21,723 nt of DNA from an uncultured Roseburia sp. (GTDB lineage Bacteria; Bacillota; Clostridia; Lachnospirales; Lachnospiraceae), in contig CAJTYI010000050.1 in assembly GCA_910584215.1 (NCBI GenBank), positions 1-21,723 on the forward strand. Reading direction: 5' to 3'. The position numbers were made by a program, and so were the translations under genes. This document shows, piece after piece, positions 6,933 to 14,374 of the stretch (its first letter is position 1; each line of letters starts with the position of its first letter). The notes under the pieces were generated by a model. The model had not been told where the DNA came from. It ran no database searches and saw nothing but the letters and a program-made list of their open reading frames with translations.

Positions 6933-7623
6933 TGGTATATCCGACTCCCCACACGTTTACAATAAATTTCGGTTTCTTGGCAGATTCATGCAGCTTTTCC
7001 CGCAGCCGGCCGATATGCGCCATTACCGTATTGTTATTGTTGAGATATTTTTCTCCCCACACCGCCTCAAATAATTCCTCTGATGGCACAACCACTCCCT
7101 GATGCTCGCACAAATACCAGAGAATCTCAAATTCGATCGGCGTCAACTGCAATTCTCTCCCATAGAGAATACATTTGTGCATTTCCCGGTTAATCTGCAA
7201 TCCCCTGATATCGTACTCGTTTACTGACTCCGGCGGTCTTCCAGCAAAATTATTGTATCGCGTGTAGCGCCGCAGCTGCGTTTTTACTCTGGCTGCCACT
7301 TCAAGCGGATTAAACGGCTTGGTAATATAATCATCGGCTCCTATGGTTAATCCCATGATTTTGTCTCCATCCGTGCCCTTTGCCGTCAGCATGATCACAG
7401 GATAGTAATATTTTTCTCTGATTTTCTGGCAAATGCGAAAACCGTCAACATCCGGCAGCATGATATCTAAAATTGCCAAATCCGGTTCGTCATCCTCTAT
7501 AAACTGCAGAGCCTCTCTGCCGCTGTAAAATTTATGCACCGTATAACCATCATTAGACAGATAGACTTCCAGCAAATCGGCAATTTCTTTTTCATCGTCT
7601 ACAACAAGTATATGTTCGCCCAT
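6922..7623 (-). CDS. vanR: VanR-type OmpR-family response regulator
   Basis: 233-residue response regulator. The receiver domain has the acidic pocket D9/D10, phosphoacceptor D53 in AILDIMLP, T80 and K102. A winged-helix Trans_Reg_C domain follows (about 135-230, ending in NNNTVMAHIGRLREKL and VWGVGYTIEK). The block KIREKYYYPVIMLTAKG is typical of VanR rather than PhoP/WalR. It heads the vanR-vanS transcript and should activate vanZ-vanG-vanT through the 11-bp boxes near 5786-5807. ATG 7623 has only a weak GCGGGG Shine-Dalgarno, suggesting modest translation. Confidence 0.9.
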   Translation of the reverse strand: MGEHILVVDDEKEIADLLEVYLSNDGYTVHKFYSGREALQFIEDDEPDLAILDIMLPDVDGFRICQKIREKYYYPVIMLTAKGTDGDKIMGLTIGADDYITKPFNPLEVAARVKTQLRRYTRYNNFAGRPPESVNEYDIRGLQINREMHKCILYGRELQLTPIEFEILWYLCEHQGVVVPSEELFEAVWGEKYLNNNNTVMAHIGRLREKLHESAKKPKFIVNVWGVGYTIEK

Positions 7624-7815
7624 ATCTAGCCCCGCTTCTTATCGGTTTTCCTAAATTTCAGTCTTTGCCACACGTTAGAAATGTTTCTCGCACGTCATGG
7701 CCCGTATCCATTTGCCAAGCCAAAGCCCAATCTTTCCACAGCTTAGACCGTATCAGTCCCCCGCAGAGCTAGGATAATCCGCATAGAAATCTGTCATTTA
7801 GGATAGAATGAAAAT

Positions 7816-7843
7816 ATTATAAATCTTTTTTGCGAAAAAGCAA
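7816..7843 (-). promoter_or_regulatory. Putative vanRS promoter
   Basis: The minus strand carries -35 TTGCTT (7838-7843), a 16-bp spacer and a perfect -10 TATAAT (7816-7821). The start would be near 7808, giving an unusually long leader of about 185 nt before vanR. I saw no convincing VanR-like boxes or riboswitch fold in that leader. Confidence 0.5.
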
Positions 7844-7887
7844 GTGGAATATTGTGCTTTGAATCGGCGCAAAATAAAAAGGCCAGC

Positions 7888-8028
7888 ATGAAACCATTTG
7901 CTGCGCCTAAGATATTAAGCTCCGAAAGTGAAAAAAACATCCCCGGAATTGTAGAAAATACTCACAGATTCACCAAGAAATGTTGTATGATTATATCAGG
8001 TATTTTTGAGCGTATCAGCCCCTGGTAA
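7888..8028 (+). CDS. Possible 46-residue peptide
   Basis: ATG 7888 is preceded by AAAAAGG at 5 nt spacing, and the frame stays open for 46 codons. The peptide starts MKPFAAPKILSS and has a basic stretch followed by KKCCMIISGIF near the C-terminus. No family is recognised. It lies 44 nt upstream of the Spo0A-like gene on the same strand and might be a leader peptide, but coding potential is weak and it may be chance. Confidence 0.2.
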   Translation: MKPFAAPKILSSESEKNIPGIVENTHRFTKKCCMIISGIFERISPW

Positions 8029-8072
8029 ATCTTATAAGACTTTTTGCACAAGCGATGCAAGAAAGGAATTAT

Positions 8073-8309
8073 ATGGATCAAAAAAAACGACAGCAGATAG
8101 AACATAATCTCGAGATCATTGCCAAAAAAGAAGGCATATCCGCCGAAGAAGTCAAAACTGAAATCGGGCGCGCCATCTCCTATGCCCTGAAAAGTAACGA
8201 CCCCGACATCCAAAAATTCTGGAAAAATATTCCCTGTGCGGGGGAAACGCCTACTGTAGAAGAAATTATCGCTTATTTAGCGGAGCAATTATCAAAACCC
8301 AACGCATAA
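8073..8309 (+). CDS. Small Spo0A C-terminal-domain-like protein
   Basis: 78-residue protein starting MDQKKRQQ, with AGAAAGGA five nt before ATG 8073; a longer ATG at 8055 lacks an RBS. The body aligns by eye with the end of the Spo0A DNA-binding domain: IAKK, then V-x3-I-x2-AI-x2-A, and further on GExPTxxEfIAxxAxxL. The order and spacing resemble the Spo0A effector domain's last helices. There is no receiver domain, so it cannot take a phosphoryl group itself. Such stand-alone Spo0A_C-like proteins might bind DNA or interfere with Spo0A; the role here is unknown. It stands alone on the plus strand, convergent with the XRE gene whose stop is 10 nt away. Confidence 0.6.
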   Translation: MDQKKRQQIEHNLEIIAKKEGISAEEVKTEIGRAISYALKSNDPDIQKFWKNIPCAGETPTVEEIIAYLAEQLSKPNA

Positions 8310-8319
8310 CACGTCCTTC

Positions 8320-8655
8320 CTACTTAATCAACCGAGAAAGATACGCCAACACGCGGTCAAAGAATTCATCTCTCTGTTCTTTGGTACTGTTCGCCACATA
8401 ATAGTCCAGATTAAAATCTTTCGGATTACTGCTGACACCTGTAATCAGATAGGTCGGATCAATCCCATATGTATAATAGAGTATCAATATTTTGTCTGCG
8501 GAAAGCCCTGTCGTTCCTGCCTCTAATTTACGGTAATGTTCTTCCGTCACATCGAGCAGGAATGCAAATTCTGCTTTACTCTTATTCATGTTTGTCCTTG
8601 CTTCCCGCAGCCTTTTTCCGATTAGTATATTGGTGTCTTTTCTGTCGATTTCCAT
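8320..8655 (-). CDS. XRE-family helix-turn-helix regulator (copy 1)
   Basis: 111-residue protein with an N-terminal HTH_3 domain (about residues 10-70: LIGKRLREAR, FLLDVTEEHYRKLEAGTTGLSADKIL). A short C-terminal helix region ends in FFDRVLAYLSRLIK. The helix that normally reads QxxLA is altered to KAEFAFLLDV. ATG 8655 follows a GAGGGGGAG Shine-Dalgarno. It is clearly paralogous, at roughly 60% identity by eye, to the protein at 21030-21365, including DPTYLITG and the Y-[VI]-ANS-[TS]-K motif. It likely binds DNA as a dimer; its targets are unknown. A candidate promoter lies at 8751-8780. Confidence 0.85.
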   Translation of the reverse strand: MEIDRKDTNILIGKRLREARTNMNKSKAEFAFLLDVTEEHYRKLEAGTTGLSADKILILYYTYGIDPTYLITGVSSNPKDFNLDYYVANSTKEQRDEFFDRVLAYLSRLIK

Positions 8656-8741
8656 GATTCATCTCCCCCTCTTTCTAAATCATATCAATCGACAGCGTTG
8701 CCGCACAGCCCATAAAACAACCCAATGTCCATTATTTTTTA

Positions 8742-8795
8742 ACCACCCGCAAATTACTTTTTAACTTCTGCGGTCGTCAAAAAACCCTGGGTGGT
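8742..8795 (-). promoter_or_regulatory. Putative promoter of XRE copy 1 with bracketing inverted repeat
   Basis: On the minus strand TTGACG (8775-8780), an 18-bp spacer and TAATTT (8751-8756) form a plausible promoter. It is bracketed by ACCACCC (8742-8748) and its complement GGGTGGT (8789-8795), with a nested CCGCA/TGCGG pair (8747-8751, 8769-8773). The repeats could be an operator for the XRE protein or an RNA stem; not determinable from sequence alone. The rest of the gap 8656-8892 shows nothing else clear. Confidence 0.4.
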
Positions 8796-8892
8796 GGCAA
8801 TGCAAAACGTGCAAATATGCATACCTTATTCTTTTTTCTTTTGTAAGAGTCTACTATAAGATGTTTTCACATATCAATGCTGACAAACGCGC

Positions 8893-11649
8893 TTATTTTG
8901 TGCGCACCGTTTTGACCGCTGACCAGTTAGAATAGAGCGTTTTCTTCTTTCCGTTTACTTTCACCGTCTTAAAGGTCCGAATTCGCACATAATACTTTTG
9001 ATTTGCCTTTAACTTCGTAACTTTTTTTATCGTAGTATCCTTTTTGGCCGCAGTTATTTTGGCCGTCTTACCTTTGAATTTTTGGCTTGTGCAGTACTGA
9101 ATCTGATACCCGTCTGTCTGGGCCGCCTGTTTTTTCCATGTCACTTGAAATCCCTTGGCCTTTGCTGCGGCTTTCTTCAAACTGGTGCCCTTTGGCCGGA
9201 TGGTAAATGTTTTTTTCACTGTGCCGCTGTAGTCTCCACAGAATGTAACCGTCACTTGGTATACGCCGGGATTTTTTCTTCCCTTGGCATAGCTGACCTG
9301 ATAATCGACACCTTTTACCAGTTTTTTACCGCTGTTGTCGAAAGCGGTGACCGCAGGCGTCTTTACCTTGCCGTCGTATATATAATCTGCTTTGTCGCAA
9401 TTCACCTTCCCAGGCCTTTCAATCACCGCCTCGTCTTCTGTATAAGCACAGACCGCGCAGACTTTCTGCACCTTTCCGTTCTGATGCAGGGTAGCCGGTA
9501 TGCGCTGTGTGGTATAATGGTGCCCCAGTGCGGCAATTTCCTGTATATAGCGGTCTCCGCAGTTACAGATATAGGTATGGGTACCTGCTGTCGTACAGGT
9601 TGGCTCTTTCGTCACCGTCCTCTGATATATATGCTGGTGTTCGGTACTCTCCGACTCGCCCGGCATTTCCGTCTCTCCCGGTTTTTCTGTCTCTTCCGGC
9701 TTCTCCGTGCTCTCCGTTTCTCCCGGTTTTTCTGTCTCTCCCGGCTTCTCCGTGCTCTCTGTTTCTCCCGGTTTCTCCGTGCTCTCCGTCTCTCCCGGTT
9801 TTTCTGTCTCTCCCGGCTTCTCCGTGCTCTCTGTTTCTCCCGGATTCTCCGTGCTCTCCGTTTCTCCTGGTTTTTCTGTCTCTCCCGGCTTCTCCGTGCT
9901 CTCTGTTTCTCCCGGTTTTTCCGTCTCTTCCGGCAAATCCTGATCATAGAAGATCACCCGGCGCTCTGCCAGCACCGTATCTTTCAATGCTTTCACGTCG
10001 GCCACCGTAAAGAGATCATCTTCAAAATATTTCGAGCAGAACAAGAACGTATAATCCCCCGGCGTTGCATCATCGTAGGCCTGCATATAATATCGGCCCG
10101 GATGTTCCTCGGATGCCATCAGCCAAACATTCAGATACCAGTCTGTCCGCTCCAATACATCGTCAGAGTTGCTTTGCCAATAGTCCGTCCTTATACGAAC
10201 CACATAATCCACTTCATAAAACATATAATCGTTGATCACATCGATGTGACTGTATGGCAGATCGTACTCATCATACCAGGTAACTTCAAAATATGCATTT
10301 TCATCGGGTATTGTCCCGTCCTCTTTCTCTATGATCTTTCTCAAATCCACCATCGACGGTGCCGACGAAATCTCAATACGTCTAACCTCCGAAGAGCTCA
10401 ACGGCTCTCCCTGCACTGTCCATACTCCCTCGCCGAATCCAAGGGAATACCCTCTGTCCAAATATGGGGATGCCAACACAAACTCATCTCCTGAACCGCC
10501 CCCTGTATTGGCACGGATGTACGGCTTATCACTCAATAATACGCCCGGAAACAGTCTGCTTCCGGTCTGAAACTGTGTCACACCGGAAACATTACCACCT
10601 ATGGCAAGAGAGCCCTCCGAATTCAATACAAGGATACCTCTCTCCGCCGCTAAATCCGTTTCACCGACAAAATCGCCGGACAATGTGACATCACCGACAC
10701 CATTCAAGTCCAGACAGGCCCCGCTCGAGAGCGCTACATTGTTTAGCTGTGCCGTTTTGGACGACAGGCAGGCCTTTTCTGACAGCACAATATTTCCGAC
10801 CTCCTCCACTGCCGCGTTTTCCATGGAAACTCTGCGCATCGTCAGCGTCGTGTGCTCATTGCCCAAAAACTTTACGGCCTTTGCATATTGATTTTCTTCA
10901 CCGGTTATATAAATCTGTGCCTGGCTGTTGACGCTTGTGTCAATGCGCTCCCGCACTATCGTCTTTGCATCCAAACTAAGTACTGCGCTTCCCCGATAGG
11001 GAACTTTGTTATCGCTCCCCGCATCATGCCCCATATAGATAGCCTGAAACATCGTCTCCTCACCGGAATTTATTACAGTAAGAGAAGCATGATCGGCAAC
11101 ATCCGTATTGGTATACCCACCGGCGTATACAGTCGGGAGAAGCTCTTTTTCGGTACCTCCAAAACCGCCGAGATCAGCATTCCCATCCAGATAGGTGTTT
11201 ACATTGTCGAGCGTAAGACTGTGTCCCGCGAGGAAGATCTCTCTGTGCGGCACACTGCCAAGCGCGTCGCTGGATTCAAATGTCAGCTCAATATTCTGAA
11301 AGCAGACGCCGTCACCTGCCAGCTGAATGGGACTTCTAGAACAGAGCTTACTTCCCTGTGTCCCGCGGATCAGCGTATTCTCCGGCAGCACCACCGGCAA
11401 CATTCTCTGATCCGTATCCACATCTTTGCCAATAACAATAAGACCGACCACATTAATCGGACTTTTGTGCTCTTGCAGGGCAGTCATAAATTCTTCCCTT
11501 GTGGTGACTGTAACTCCCTCTTCCGCTGTCAGTTGTACCGCCTTCTGTCCACCGCTCATCTGTGCATAAACCGGTACGGACGTCCTTACACCCCCAAGCA
11601 TCATAGCTGCCGCCGTCACCAGACAGATCCATTTCTTCAGTTTTATCAT
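8893..11649 (-). CDS. Large secreted surface protein with TEKPGE-repeat stalk, Ig-like and FN3 modules
   Basis: 918 residues. The signal peptide is at 1-30 (KLKK, hydrophobic core, VYAQ). Residues about 40-400 are rich in short beta strands and Asn/Gly turns, like a right-handed beta-helix (for example VVLPENTLIRGTQGS). Residues about 400-565 are an unrecognised domain. A low-complexity stalk follows at about 570-667, made of TEKPGETES and TEKPGETEKPGETES units. Then come a Cys-containing module (PTCTTAGTHTYICNCGDRY...CAVCAY, about 668-740), a bacterial Ig-like module (YDGKVKTPAVTAFD...FCGDYSGTVKKTF) and a C-terminal FN3-like module (about 816-918). There is no LPXTG motif or membrane anchor, so retention may rely on the Lys-rich C-terminus. 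ATG 11649 has AGGAGAT six nt upstream. It is transcribed divergently from the next two-component system, which may or may not control it. Possible roles are adhesion or polysaccharide binding. Confidence 0.8.
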   Translation of the reverse strand: MIKLKKWICLVTAAAMMLGGVRTSVPVYAQMSGGQKAVQLTAEEGVTVTTREEFMTALQEHKSPINVVGLIVIGKDVDTDQRMLPVVLPENTLIRGTQGSKLCSRSPIQLAGDGVCFQNIELTFESSDALGSVPHREIFLAGHSLTLDNVNTYLDGNADLGGFGGTEKELLPTVYAGGYTNTDVADHASLTVINSGEETMFQAIYMGHDAGSDNKVPYRGSAVLSLDAKTIVRERIDTSVNSQAQIYITGEENQYAKAVKFLGNEHTTLTMRRVSMENAAVEEVGNIVLSEKACLSSKTAQLNNVALSSGACLDLNGVGDVTLSGDFVGETDLAAERGILVLNSEGSLAIGGNVSGVTQFQTGSRLFPGVLLSDKPYIRANTGGGSGDEFVLASPYLDRGYSLGFGEGVWTVQGEPLSSSEVRRIEISSAPSMVDLRKIIEKEDGTIPDENAYFEVTWYDEYDLPYSHIDVINDYMFYEVDYVVRIRTDYWQSNSDDVLERTDWYLNVWLMASEEHPGRYYMQAYDDATPGDYTFLFCSKYFEDDLFTVADVKALKDTVLAERRVIFYDQDLPEETEKPGETESTEKPGETEKPGETESTENPGETESTEKPGETEKPGETESTEKPGETESTEKPGETEKPGETESTEKPEETEKPGETEMPGESESTEHQHIYQRTVTKEPTCTTAGTHTYICNCGDRYIQEIAALGHHYTTQRIPATLHQNGKVQKVCAVCAYTEDEAVIERPGKVNCDKADYIYDGKVKTPAVTAFDNSGKKLVKGVDYQVSYAKGRKNPGVYQVTVTFCGDYSGTVKKTFTIRPKGTSLKKAAAKAKGFQVTWKKQAAQTDGYQIQYCTSQKFKGKTAKITAAKKDTTIKKVTKLKANQKYYVRIRTFKTVKVNGKKKTLYSNWSAVKTVRTK
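9655..9942 (-). repeat. Tandem repeats encoding the stalk (about 72-bp higher-order period)
   Basis: The encoded stalk alternates 9-residue (TEKPGETES) and 15-residue (TEKPGETEKPGETES) units, giving a 24-residue, 72-bp higher-order unit repeated about three times with degenerate ends (TENPG, EKPEE, EMPGES). All unit lengths are multiples of three, so changes in copy number would alter stalk length without breaking the frame. Confidence 0.85.
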
Positions 11650-11711
11650 CCACTGATCTCCTTCCCTCTTCAGCGCTAAAAATTAGTAATCGTTCCATTT
11701 TATTTATTAAG

Positions 11712-11740
11712 ATTATATCAAATCCTCTGTTCATCGTCTA
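11712..11740 (-). promoter_or_regulatory. Promoter of the surface-protein gene
   Basis: On the minus strand TAGACG (11735-11740), a 17-bp spacer and a perfect TATAAT (11712-11717) with an extended TG one base upstream (TGATATAAT). The start would be near 11705, about 55 nt before the ATG. Confidence 0.65.
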
Positions 11741-11871
11741 TCATTTTCTTTATGCGTGACCTCTTATTTATCATATGATTGACCGTCCCCTTTGTCCGTC
11801 CCTATTTTTTGATTTGCCTGGCTGTGTATGCAGCACTCGCAGTCTTATTCATAGTATCCCTAATATCCTAC

Positions 11872-11900
11872 TTGCGGTATCTCACGGAAGAAGATATAAT
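11872..11900 (+). promoter_or_regulatory. Promoter of the second two-component system
   Basis: TTGCGG (11872-11877), an exact 17-bp spacer and TATAAT (11895-11900), with a start near 11907 and a leader of about 28 nt to the ATG at 11935. This fixes the response-regulator start, because any longer protein would begin upstream of the promoter. Confidence 0.65.
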
Positions 11901-11934
11901 TTATAAAAGATTTCCATCCCCCACGGAGGCCGCT

Positions 11935-12615
11935 ATGAAATACGACTGTCTAATCATAGATGACGAACGACTGCTCGCGGACAGCACCGCGGAATATTTT
12001 AATCTGTTTGGCGTAAAAACTGCCGTCGTATACAGTTCAAAAGAATGTCAGTTATTCTTCGGAAACCATACGGCAGAACTTTTGCTTCTCGACATCAACC
12101 TAGATGACGGCAATGGCTTTGACCTTTGCAGGCAGCTCCGTCAATCAACTAACATCCCCATACTCTTTATCTCCGCACGGACGAGCGACGACGACAAGAT
12201 CATCGCGCTCCATATCGGGGGCGACGATTACATTCAAAAACCATATTCGCTCGGCGTCCTGCTCGCTAAAGTGCAGGCCGTTTTAAAGCGCTATGGGCAG
12301 AGTGCCGGCCAGACATACACAGACGGCAGACTGAGCGTCAATTTCGACACCAGAGAGATTTCTGTCGATGGCGGCATCGCAAAGCTCACATCACTGGAAT
12401 TTCGCCTTCTTGCTTACCTGATCAAAAACAAAAACCGGGTAATCACCAAACAGGAATTATTCTCGGAAGTCTGGGAGGACAAGTTTACCGGCGACGGCAC
12501 ATTGAATGTACACATTAGAAAAATACGGGAGGCAATCGAACGCGATCCCGGCAAACCGGAATATATTATGACCATCTGGGGCGAAGGTTACAAATTTAAC
12601 GGAGGAACACAATGA
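11935..12615 (+). CDS. OmpR-family response regulator (second two-component system)
   Basis: 226 residues. The receiver domain has D9/D10, phosphoacceptor D53 (LLLLDINLDDGNGF), S80 in place of the more usual Thr, and K102. A winged-helix Trans_Reg_C domain follows (about 128-224: LTSLEFRLLAYLIKNKNRV, DGTLNVHIRKIREAI, IWGEGYKFN). ATG 11935 has ACGGAGG upstream. The frame continues 52 codons further upstream to a TTG but with no RBS, and the promoter lies inside that extension, so it is not used. The stop overlaps the kinase start (ATGA). It probably controls the ABC transporter operon at 14455, whose promoter carries 11/21-bp-spaced direct repeats. Confidence 0.9.
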   Translation: MKYDCLIIDDERLLADSTAEYFNLFGVKTAVVYSSKECQLFFGNHTAELLLLDINLDDGNGFDLCRQLRQSTNIPILFISARTSDDDKIIALHIGGDDYIQKPYSLGVLLAKVQAVLKRYGQSAGQTYTDGRLSVNFDTREISVDGGIAKLTSLEFRLLAYLIKNKNRVITKQELFSEVWEDKFTGDGTLNVHIRKIREAIERDPGKPEYIMTIWGEGYKFNGGTQ

Positions 12616-13883
12616 AAAAGCATCTATTTCTGTCTGCCCTTTCCTTTAATTTTGTGCTGCAAATTGCCGCGCTGATCTTTTTTGCTTTCCAAAGAACAGA
12701 CAGCACACAAGATGCCGTCTTAGTCAACGAAGCCGTCCAGACAGTCCAGGCAGACTGGAACCGCCTAGAATATCATGACAACCAGACACGTCTTGACTAT
12801 GTTGTGCTTGACTTAGGAGGAACAGTTTTATTCCAGACAAAACCGGGATTAAGCCAAAGCGTCAATATGGCTGTCGTCCGCAGGGATACCATTCTCGATA
12901 TCACAACAGACGGTTCACTGAGCGGCAAAATCATTATTGCTAACGACAGTGCACATCATTTTGAGACGCAAAAACATATGCTCATGCTTTCGCTCGCCGC
13001 TGCTACTTTCTTTGAATGTGCTCTGTGTATCGGCTATCACTTCTATCTTAATCACACCATTATCAAACCATTCCACCACTTAAAAGGATTTGCGGAGCGT
13101 ATCGCAGACGGCAACCTCGATATCCCGCTGACAATGGACCGCCATAATCTCTTCGGCGCGTTTACGGAAAGTTTTGACATTATGCGCACAGAACTCAAAC
13201 ACGCAAGAATGGCAGAGGCCAAAGCCAACGCGGACAAAAAGGAACTCGTCGCAAAGCTGTCGCACGATATCAAAACCCCTATCGCCAGCATCAAGGCAGC
13301 TTCCGAAGTCGGGGCTGCGCTGACACAGGATGAAAAACTCAGAGATAACTATACACAAATCATCCTTAAGGCCGATCAGATCAACGCCTTGATCTCCAAC
13401 CTGTTTTCCGCGACGTTAGAAGAACTAAACCAGCTTTCTGTCTGCCCCGCCGATCTAGAAAGCGCCAATCTAAAAAACATGCTGGCAAACGCAGACTATC
13501 TTCACCGTGCCCGCATACCGTCTGTACCTGACTGCATCCTTTACGCCGATTCACTGCGCTTACAACAGGTGTTTGACAATATTTTCGCAAATTCTTACAA
13601 ATATGCAAACACAGAAATTGCGGTTGCCATATATCAAGAAAACAATCGCTTAACCGTCACCCTGGAAGATCGGGGCGGCGGCGTCAAAAGCGAAGAGCTG
13701 CCGCTTCTCAAAGAAAAGTTCAAGCGTGGCAGCAATGCAAGACATTTGGAGGGCGCCGGGCTCGGCCTCTATATTTCTGACTATTTTATGAGGGAAATGC
13801 AGGGCGGACTCTCTCTCGAAAATGGAACACACGGCTTAAAAGTGATCGTTTCGATTTCTCTGAGCGGCAGGCAGCAGATTTGA
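12612..13883 (+). CDS. Membrane sensor histidine kinase (second two-component system)
   Basis: 423 residues. TM1 is at about 5-26, followed by an extracytoplasmic region of about 95 residues (27-121), TM2 (about 123-146) and a HAMP linker (about 147-200, with LKGFAERIADGNLDIPL). H218 is the phosphoacceptor in KLSHDIKTPIASIKAASEV. The N-box is FDNIFANSYKYAN, and G-boxes DRGGG and GAGLGLYI follow. It overlaps its regulator by 4 nt, with GGAGGA as Shine-Dalgarno inside the regulator's end. The sizeable outer domain suggests direct sensing of an extracellular ligand, unlike the transporter-dependent kinases of Bce-type systems, which have almost no outer loop. The ligand is unknown; the downstream transporter suggests a toxic peptide or envelope-active compound. 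Confidence 0.9.
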   Translation: MKKHLFLSALSFNFVLQIAALIFFAFQRTDSTQDAVLVNEAVQTVQADWNRLEYHDNQTRLDYVVLDLGGTVLFQTKPGLSQSVNMAVVRRDTILDITTDGSLSGKIIIANDSAHHFETQKHMLMLSLAAATFFECALCIGYHFYLNHTIIKPFHHLKGFAERIADGNLDIPLTMDRHNLFGAFTESFDIMRTELKHARMAEAKANADKKELVAKLSHDIKTPIASIKAASEVGAALTQDEKLRDNYTQIILKADQINALISNLFSATLEELNQLSVCPADLESANLKNMLANADYLHRARIPSVPDCILYADSLRLQQVFDNIFANSYKYANTEIAVAIYQENNRLTVTLEDRGGGVKSEELPLLKEKFKRGSNARHLEGAGLGLYISDYFMREMQGGLSLENGTHGLKVIVSISLSGRQQI

Positions 13884-13958
13884 TATTTTATATGCGGGTT
13901 TTCTTATATTTCACAGTATTCCGGTTATACTAATTTTATCAAAATCCGGGAGGCTACC

Positions 13959-14129
13959 ATGAAAGTAACTGACAAAGAAAAACGTATCCGCACAGCACCA
14001 GACGGAGCTTGGGAAAGCGGTGTTATTAACGCGAAAAAAAATCGCTCCAAAAAGCAGCATCTCAACGATATTACTACCGACATACAGGGAAACGGATACC
14101 CGGTCGTTCGGAAAAACCAGGCCGATTAA
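13959..14129 (+). CDS. Small hydrophilic protein, 56 residues, unknown
   Basis: A strong Shine-Dalgarno (GGGAGG, 5 nt from the ATG) precedes 56 codons beginning MKVTDKEKRIRTAPDGAWES. The product is highly charged, has no Cys and no membrane segment, and its second half has NDITTDIQGNGYPVV. A TATACT at 13926-13931 could be a -10 with a poor -35. It lies between the kinase and the transporter operon on the same strand. The good RBS and position make translation likely. I do not recognise a family, and it does not look like a lantibiotic precursor. Confidence 0.5.
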   Translation: MKVTDKEKRIRTAPDGAWESGVINAKKNRSKKQHLNDITTDIQGNGYPVVRKNQAD

Positions 14130-14374
14130 CGCATCCTGATGATACACGTCGGAAATCTCAAATTTCCGACTGTGTTCAAGGTATGTTTGAGGCTCTGACT
14201 AACATTGTAGATTAAAAAATTAGTGTATCCGTATGATTTTTCAATCTATGCTCCTTCCATCGTCTTTTTCTAATCTGCATAATTCTTTCCTTTATTTACC
14301 CAAATCTGCCCCATCTTCATGATTTTTCCAACGCAGCTTATACTTCTTCTTTGCAATATTTAATTTCCCTAAAA
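14130..14374. other. Intergenic region with two hairpins
   Basis: No gene seen. Hairpin one has a 9-bp perfect stem (14148-14156 with 14162-14170; GTCGGAAAT/ATTTCCGAC, 5-nt loop), extendable by four pairs past a one-base bulge. Hairpin two has TAGATT and AAAAAT (14208-14220) pairing with ATTTTT and AATCTA (14236-14248) across one mismatch, with a 15-nt loop. Neither is followed by a T-run. They may end the upstream transcript weakly or shape the leader. Confidence 0.45.

Larger units (their letters stand above)
7624..8072. other. Intergenic region, divergent vanR / Spo0A-like gene
   Basis: 449 nt with no confident gene. It contains the vanRS promoter (7816-7843), a weak 46-codon ORF (7888-8028) and a 10-bp palindrome TCTTATAAGA (8030-8039) just upstream of the Spo0A-like gene. 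The stretch 7640-7800 is the vanR leader and shows nothing recognisable. Confidence 0.5.

Noticed and set aside
9082..10494. 470-codon open frame on the plus strand
   Set aside because: It is antisense to the surface-protein gene. It stays open because of the repeat tract, gives repeated Phe/Leu/Arg low-complexity protein, and has no RBS.
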